Origin: Oenanthe sinensis
Taxonomy: Eukaryota; Streptophyta; Magnoliopsida; Apiales; Apiaceae
Length of the DNA: 64,000 nt
Assembly (NCBI GenBank): GCA_028671895.1
Contig: CM053801.1
Location: forward strand, 17,645,375 to 17,709,374
Direction of reading: 5' to 3'
The notes under the pieces are model-generated. The model saw only the letters and a program-made list of their open reading frames with translations. It did no database searches and was not told the origin of the DNA. The position numbers were made by a program, and so were the translations under genes. Below are positions 59,523-64,000 of this stretch, one piece after another (positions within the stretch are counted from its first letter, which is position 1; each line of letters opens with the position of its first letter).

Positions 59523-60699
59523 TGTTAGGTCCAAAATCATCATAGAAGGGGGGGTTGAATATGATGTTGTAGATTTTCAACTTTGTTTTGCGGAAGTGTT
59601 TGTGTTTTTATATGATATGAGCTTGGCAGTAAATAAAACACAAAGCTGGGAAATAACAAGTTATTATTAAATCCCTGGGGTGCTACAAATCTAATCAAAT
59701 GATTAGCTGCAGTGGGTTCAAAATAATATTACAACAATTACAGTTGGGAGATATAAATGAGTGTCTTTAATGGAGCTTCCCGGCTGTATTTGTTGATAGC
59801 TTGAAGATGATAACCAATTAAAACAATTGATTTGAACCCATATATATTTGCAGTCTTCTTGGAATTTAATTCCACAATTGCTTAAGTCCTGAGTGGCGCC
59901 TACACAGTGGTAATGGTGTAGAGGCGCCACTTGAGGCTTGTTGAGGCTGAAGTCTTGAGTTGCGCCGAGTATGTGAGTTGCGCCTCTACTCTGTAAGCCC
60001 TGTGTTGGCGCCACTTACTGCCTTAGAATATTTTTCCTTTGCGCCTTAACTTATTTGTTGCGCCTATACAGTAGTTCCCCTGTATAGGCGCCACACACAC
60101 TTCGCCTTAGAATTTCCTTGCGCCTGGAGTAGTTATGTTGCGCCTCTCCATTGCTTCAAGAGTATTAATGCCACCAAATGCAGTAATACTTGCCTTAGCA
60201 TATTTCTTGAATTCTTCAAGTAATTACCACTTTGCTTCACTCTTTTGGCTTGGCTTGATCAACTGATTTTCTTCTGATTAATTAAGATAATTCTCTTCTT
60301 GTTGTGCTGACGCTTAGTGCACTGGTCTGGTTCACAAACGACTAACACTTGAATGAATTTCCTTAATCTCTGTTCTGTTTCAGCTGATAAACCCTGGACT
60401 TTTGCATTGCTTCTTATCACTGAAACCCTTAGACAATTACACATGGATCACTGCTCTGTCTTTAGTATGAAGTCTTCTGAACTCTTATTTGTCACTGAGG
60501 CTTGAACATGTTAATGAACTTCTATCCCTGACGTTCAGTAATTCTTCTAACTTGAATGTACAACAATGATGAATGTATTATCTTCTTGATTATGTCCTTC
60601 TGGATTCCTGTGCTGCATATTAGTATTATTTGTCTGTCTTTGTTTCTTAGTTGAGTTATTGTTATCACTATTACATACTACGTTACATTATGCTTTACA
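59523..60699 (-). repeat. Right LTR (5' LTR of the minus-strand element), 1177 bp
   Basis: It runs from TGTTAGGTCC to GCTTTACA and reads as identical to 46866-48042. It should contain the promoter of the element; the GGCGCC palindromes lie at 59892-59931 and 60060-60091. Confidence 0.95.
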
Positions 60700-60700
60700 A

Positions 60701-60703
<3 letters not shown>

Positions 60704-60759
<56 letters not shown>
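60704..60759. repeat. (TA)n microsatellite at the insertion site
   Basis: A pure TA tract directly beside the right LTR. A second TA tract lies at about 60840-60869. Confidence 0.95.
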
Positions 60760-60761
<2 letters not shown>

Positions 60762-60835
60762 TTTAAATCTTGCAACACATTGCCCCATTACACCGAAGAA
60801 TTATTCAAATTTTATTAAATAAAATACACAATTAA

Positions 60836-60872
<37 letters not shown>

Positions 60873-61020
60873 GTAGATAAATAAAATTATAGGAAAAAAT
60901 TAGAATGTAAGGAAAAAACAGGCCACCAAAAATACAATAAATAGAAAAAGTATAAAAAAAACTTAACACAAATAATAATTAAAGACAACACATTTTATAA
61001 ACAAAATGATTTACAAAACA

Positions 61021-61440
61021 TTACTTCTTTAATGTCATATTTTACAGAACATACTATCTCAAAATATTACAAAATATCACCATATTCATATTATTATTTA
61101 AAAAATACACATATTTAGTTATTTAAATATGTGTTCTATAATATTCATTTTGTGTTTTGTAATTTATGGTGTGTTCTTTAGTTCTTCTTTTTTTGTCTTT
61201 AAAATTTTTGTGTTGTGTACTTTTTTTATTACTTCTTCAATGTCATATTTTACAGAACATACTATCTCAAAAAATTACAGAACATCACCATATTCATATT
61301 ATTATTAAAAAAAACACGTATTTAATTACTTAAATCTATGTTCTTTAATTTTCATTTTGTGTTCTGTAATTTATGATGTGTTTTTTGCTTTTTTTTTTTT
61401 GTACTTTAAAATTTCTGTGCTGTGTACTTTTTTTATTAAG
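61021..61440. repeat. 208-bp tandem repeat, two copies, with internal inverted arms
   Basis: The unit starting TTACTTCTT(T/C)AATGTCATA occurs at 61021-61228 and 61229-about 61440, clearly diverged. Each copy holds inverted pairs such as CACATATTTA/TAAATATGTG (first copy) and ATTACAAAA/TTTTGTAAT, so it may be a duplicated foldback element. Confidence 0.8.
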
Positions 61441-62313
61441 TATTATTGTTAGGAATTGTTTAAAAAAATTATTATTTTTGTTCATTAACATATGTTCTCT
61501 AATGAGGTTTTTTTTTACCGAACACTATATATTTTATGATAATTTTTTATAAAACTTTTATTTACATTGATGTATTACGTGATATTGGTTTTCATGTTAA
61601 ACATGATTGATGATCGTTTTTAAATTTAAAATAATATTGGTGTATTTTTTTATAAGTGCCCATATGCACATCGTGTATAATTAAATCTCATCCATTTGTT
61701 TATTTGATGGTTTAGATTCAAGTTCCTTGATTACTTAGATAAACAGATCCCATAGATACTTACTATATTATATAAATTAGAGGAAACAACACACTTTTGG
61801 GAGCCGACCTTCATATGGGTTAGGGTGGGTTCGAGCCCGGGTCAAATTATTTTTTTAAAAAATTTACTATTAATAATTCATGTGATGTAAAGTTTAGTCT
61901 AGGTAAAATAATTCAAATTTAATTACATTTGAATTGATTTTAAAAATTTACAAGAAAACGTTTTTATCTAAAAAACAAATTTATTACCTAAGCTCAAATA
62001 AAAAAAAATATAACCTAATAACCTATCACCTTTCTATAAAAAAATAAATATAATTTAACTACTTCAATACATAATTTAATAGTTTTATTATAGAAATTGT
62101 TTGTTTGTACGTGGGTATACAATGTTGGGAGAATCACTTAACTATTAATTATGATGGTTAATTGATAAAAATAGAACATACTCATTGACTTATTATTATG
62201 TTCAATAATCATAACACAATTTCTCAATTTCAATAAATTATCTTACATTCAATATATATAAATTATACTATTTTAAGTTAATTTTTATATTTTTTTTTAT
62301 CTAAATAGTAGGT
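61441..62313. other. AT-rich DNA before the second SIRE-like element
   Basis: A small GC-rich patch at about 61798-61850 contains GGTTCGAGCCC, a good Pol III B-box match, but there is no clear A box or tRNA fold. It may be a SINE remnant. Nothing else was recognised. Confidence 0.5.
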
Positions 62314-62848
62314 TGTTACCCAGTAATTAGACTATTATAAAAGGGGGTTTGAATATAATAGTAACAAACAATCGAAACTAGAACACAAGTATATAAACGG
62401 AACACAATTTATATTAACTTTGACAAAACTTAATACAAAAAACTCTTTCATGAAAATCAATATTATTAAGAGCTGCTAGGTTATAAGAATAATATGTATT
62501 GAACGATACATCAATGTAAACTTAATCCTGTGTTTATATAGTACACAAGTATCTATCTAAATAATGCAAAGATAATGGCTAATTAATACAAGATACGATT
62601 TCCATCATTATCTTCGAAATAGATAGCTTCAAGAATGTAATTGTCTTTCATACAAACACTTCCTTTTCTGTCTTCAATCAAGTCTTGATTTGTCGAATTA
62701 CCATCTAACAGACTCTAATCAGCTTAGACTCTGTCGGTTGGGTAGACTCTAATTCTGTAGACTCTGTTGGATATCATCTAAGACTCTGATAAGCTTTTGT
62801 AACCTCTGATTGATAGACTCTAACATCATCATTTCTTCATATCTAACA
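62314..62848 (-). mobile_element. 3' LTR of a second minus-strand SIRE-like Copia element, 535 bp
   Basis: It has TG...CA ends (TGTTACCC to CTAACA). To its right, the minus strand has a polypurine tract TTGGGGGAGAT (about 62849-62859), and then decayed extra-ORF sequence runs off the window. The arrangement mirrors the left end of the large element at 46866-48056, but the LTR is shorter and unrelated by eye. Confidence 0.8.
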
Positions 62849-62943
62849 ATCTCCCCCAATTTATGCTTTGTACAATAAAACATAAATTCAATGATGATGT
62901 CAAAAACCTCATAGATAAATGCATCAGTGTTTGTTTTCTTGTC

Positions 62944-64000
62944 TCACACTCTTTTGTAGGAAAGGTCTCCAACCATGAAATCATCAAGTAGTTTCTTTTC
63001 AGTTGTCTTCAACAATCCTATCAATTCCTCATTCAGTTCCTTCATTTGATCACTTGAGTCATCAATTTGAAAAATTGCAGCTCTCAAGTTATAGATTGAC
63101 GTTCTCTGCATTCTTTCATCTAAAGGAATACTACAGATTCTTTGTCCATTAGTATTGAGCATCAAGATTAAAGTATCCAATACCATTTTTATCTTAGCAT
63201 CCCCCTTGTCAGTGTCATCCTCCATCATGTACCTTGGTCTGTATTCTTCAGAGTCTAACTTCATCAGCTTTTCATTTTTTTAGCCCTTGCTATTACCCCT
63301 TCTAGATGTTTCACCCACTTTGCAGTGGTGTCATCCTCTCTATTTAGCAAATAAAGAATATATTCTAGTTCTTTTGATGACTTATGAATTAAATCTTCTT
63401 CAGACAACTTTAACACTTTTCCATTTTCTAGAAAGTATAGCAGTTTCTCTTTAGGTACAACACCATCAAACATATCTTTTACCAAGTAAACATCAATTAG
63501 TTTGTCCAAATGGTCTTGAGTTAATTGTTCTTCAGGTTTGTCCTTCAAAGAATATGGATCTCTAAATACATTAGCTTCACCTCTGTAGACCTTGGCTTTT
63601 GAATTACCAATTCCTCCCTTATCTATTCCAAGTCTAGTATTGAGAGTTAGAGACTTAGTTTTTGTACATAAAAGATTAAGATTCTTCTTTCTTACTAGAG
63701 TTTGTTATTCTTCCTCCTCATCTTCAAAGCTAGTTCCTCCTGGAAGGAATATGGTTCTTTGCATGATAAGTGGAGCCTTTGGTTTTGATAAAACTTTTTG
63801 TTAGACTTTTGGAGATGAATGAGATGGTTGACTACTTACAACATTTGCACTTGCACCTCTGGTTGACCTTGTCACAGGTGTAGATGTTTGTTGAGGTCTA
63901 GTAGGTTTAGATGTTGCAAGTTTCTTCTTGATCAGAGTTTTCCTTTGAATAACAGTTTTCTTTTTATTTAACTGGACTTGAGCATTGTCAGTACCAATAT
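62944..64000 (-). pseudogene. Decayed extra ORF of the second SIRE-like element (partial)
   Basis: Read on the minus strand from the window edge, one frame runs to 63264 with two in-frame TAA codons (63801-63803 and 63705-63707). It then shifts frame at an A-rich run near 63264, where TGA and ATG overlap, and ends at KRV* (62944). Recognisable character: a basic, Thr/Pro-rich N-terminal part (STPVTRSTRG), an IFLPGG stretch before an acidic EDEEEE patch, and a Lys/Glu/Leu-rich helical C-terminal part. There is no catalytic motif. Its place directly before a PPT and LTR matches the extra ORF of SIRE-type elements, and the function is unknown. The element continues to the right of the window. 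Confidence 0.7.

Larger units (their letters stand above)
46866..60699 (-). mobile_element. SIRE/Maximus-type Copia LTR retrotransposon, 13.8 kb
   Basis: The two LTRs are equal in length and the element has, in minus-strand order, 5' LTR, PBS, gag, protease/integrase start, integrase-RT-RNase H, a hairpin-bearing spacer, a long extra ORF, PPT and 3' LTR. Integrase before reverse transcriptase defines Copia. The size, the long gag with two zinc knuckles and an extra ORF after pol point to the SIRE (Maximus) lineage. The flanks read ACTTT on the left and ACTTA on the right, an imperfect 5-bp duplication; the right flank enters a TA microsatellite. LTR identity implies a very recent insertion. 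A gag/pol frame change and two in-frame TAA codons interrupt the coding part. Confidence 0.93.

Noticed and set aside
46861..60704. A perfect 5-bp target duplication for the large Copia element
   Set aside because: The flanks are ACTTT and ACTTA, so only four of five bases match; reported as imperfect.
61798..61850. tRNA gene suggested by GGTTCGAGCCC
   Set aside because: Only a B-box match; I could not find an A box, an acceptor stem or an anticodon arm.

Overview
This is nuclear DNA of a flowering plant, most likely a eudicot. The genes have introns with GT-AG junctions, the intergenic DNA is very AT-rich, and plant-type transposable elements are abundant (Copia LTR elements, a TRIM, Stowaway and hAT MITEs, a probable SINE). 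One gene encodes a type I sucrose transporter. I cannot fix the species from the sequence.

Layout from left to right. (1) 1-705: the 3' end of a plus-strand Copia element (RNase H tail plus LTR-like sequence). (2) 1228-3367: a three-exon gene for arabinose-5-phosphate isomerase (SIS domain plus two CBS domains). (3) 3.4-14.4 kb: gene-poor DNA with a complete solo LTR (8359-9557) bounded by the direct repeat CTAAG. (4) 14631-17743: a four-exon sucrose/H+ symporter gene with a TATA box and a CT-rich leader. (5) 17.8-29.2 kb: an AT-rich gene desert with a Stowaway MITE, a 156-bp duplication, and a pair of about 140-bp direct repeats flanking an LTR-like segment. (6) 29207-39585: a 14-exon EMB8/YheT-type alpha/beta hydrolase gene with an intact 437-residue reading frame. 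Its introns are enlarged by insertions, including a complete minus-strand TRIM with a GTGGA target duplication. (7) 42491-45838: a tandem second copy of the hydrolase. It lacks exons 1-2, has lost canonical acceptors at its first three retained exons, and has an altered nucleophile elbow, so it is a probable pseudogene. A hAT MITE with an 8-bp target duplication lies between the copies. (8) 46866-60699: a 13.8-kb minus-strand Copia element of the SIRE/Maximus type. It has two 1177-bp LTRs that read as identical, a PBS, a PPT, a long gag, pol, and a very long extra ORF downstream of pol. (9) 60.7-64.0 kb: simple repeats, a 208-bp tandem repeat, then the 3' LTR and decayed extra ORF of a second minus-strand SIRE-like element that runs off the window.

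The host genes are unrelated housekeeping or transport genes and do not form a pathway. The most unusual material is in the large Copia element. A family of short GGCGCC-centred palindromes occurs in both LTRs and again in the spacer ahead of the extra ORF. Pol and the extra ORF are each broken by a single in-frame TAA. The neighbouring SIRE-like element has two more TAA codons in the matching type of ORF, and three of the four TAA codons are followed by CAA. All exon and element boundaries were read by eye from splice consensus, protein continuity and repeat matching; no alignment software was used.
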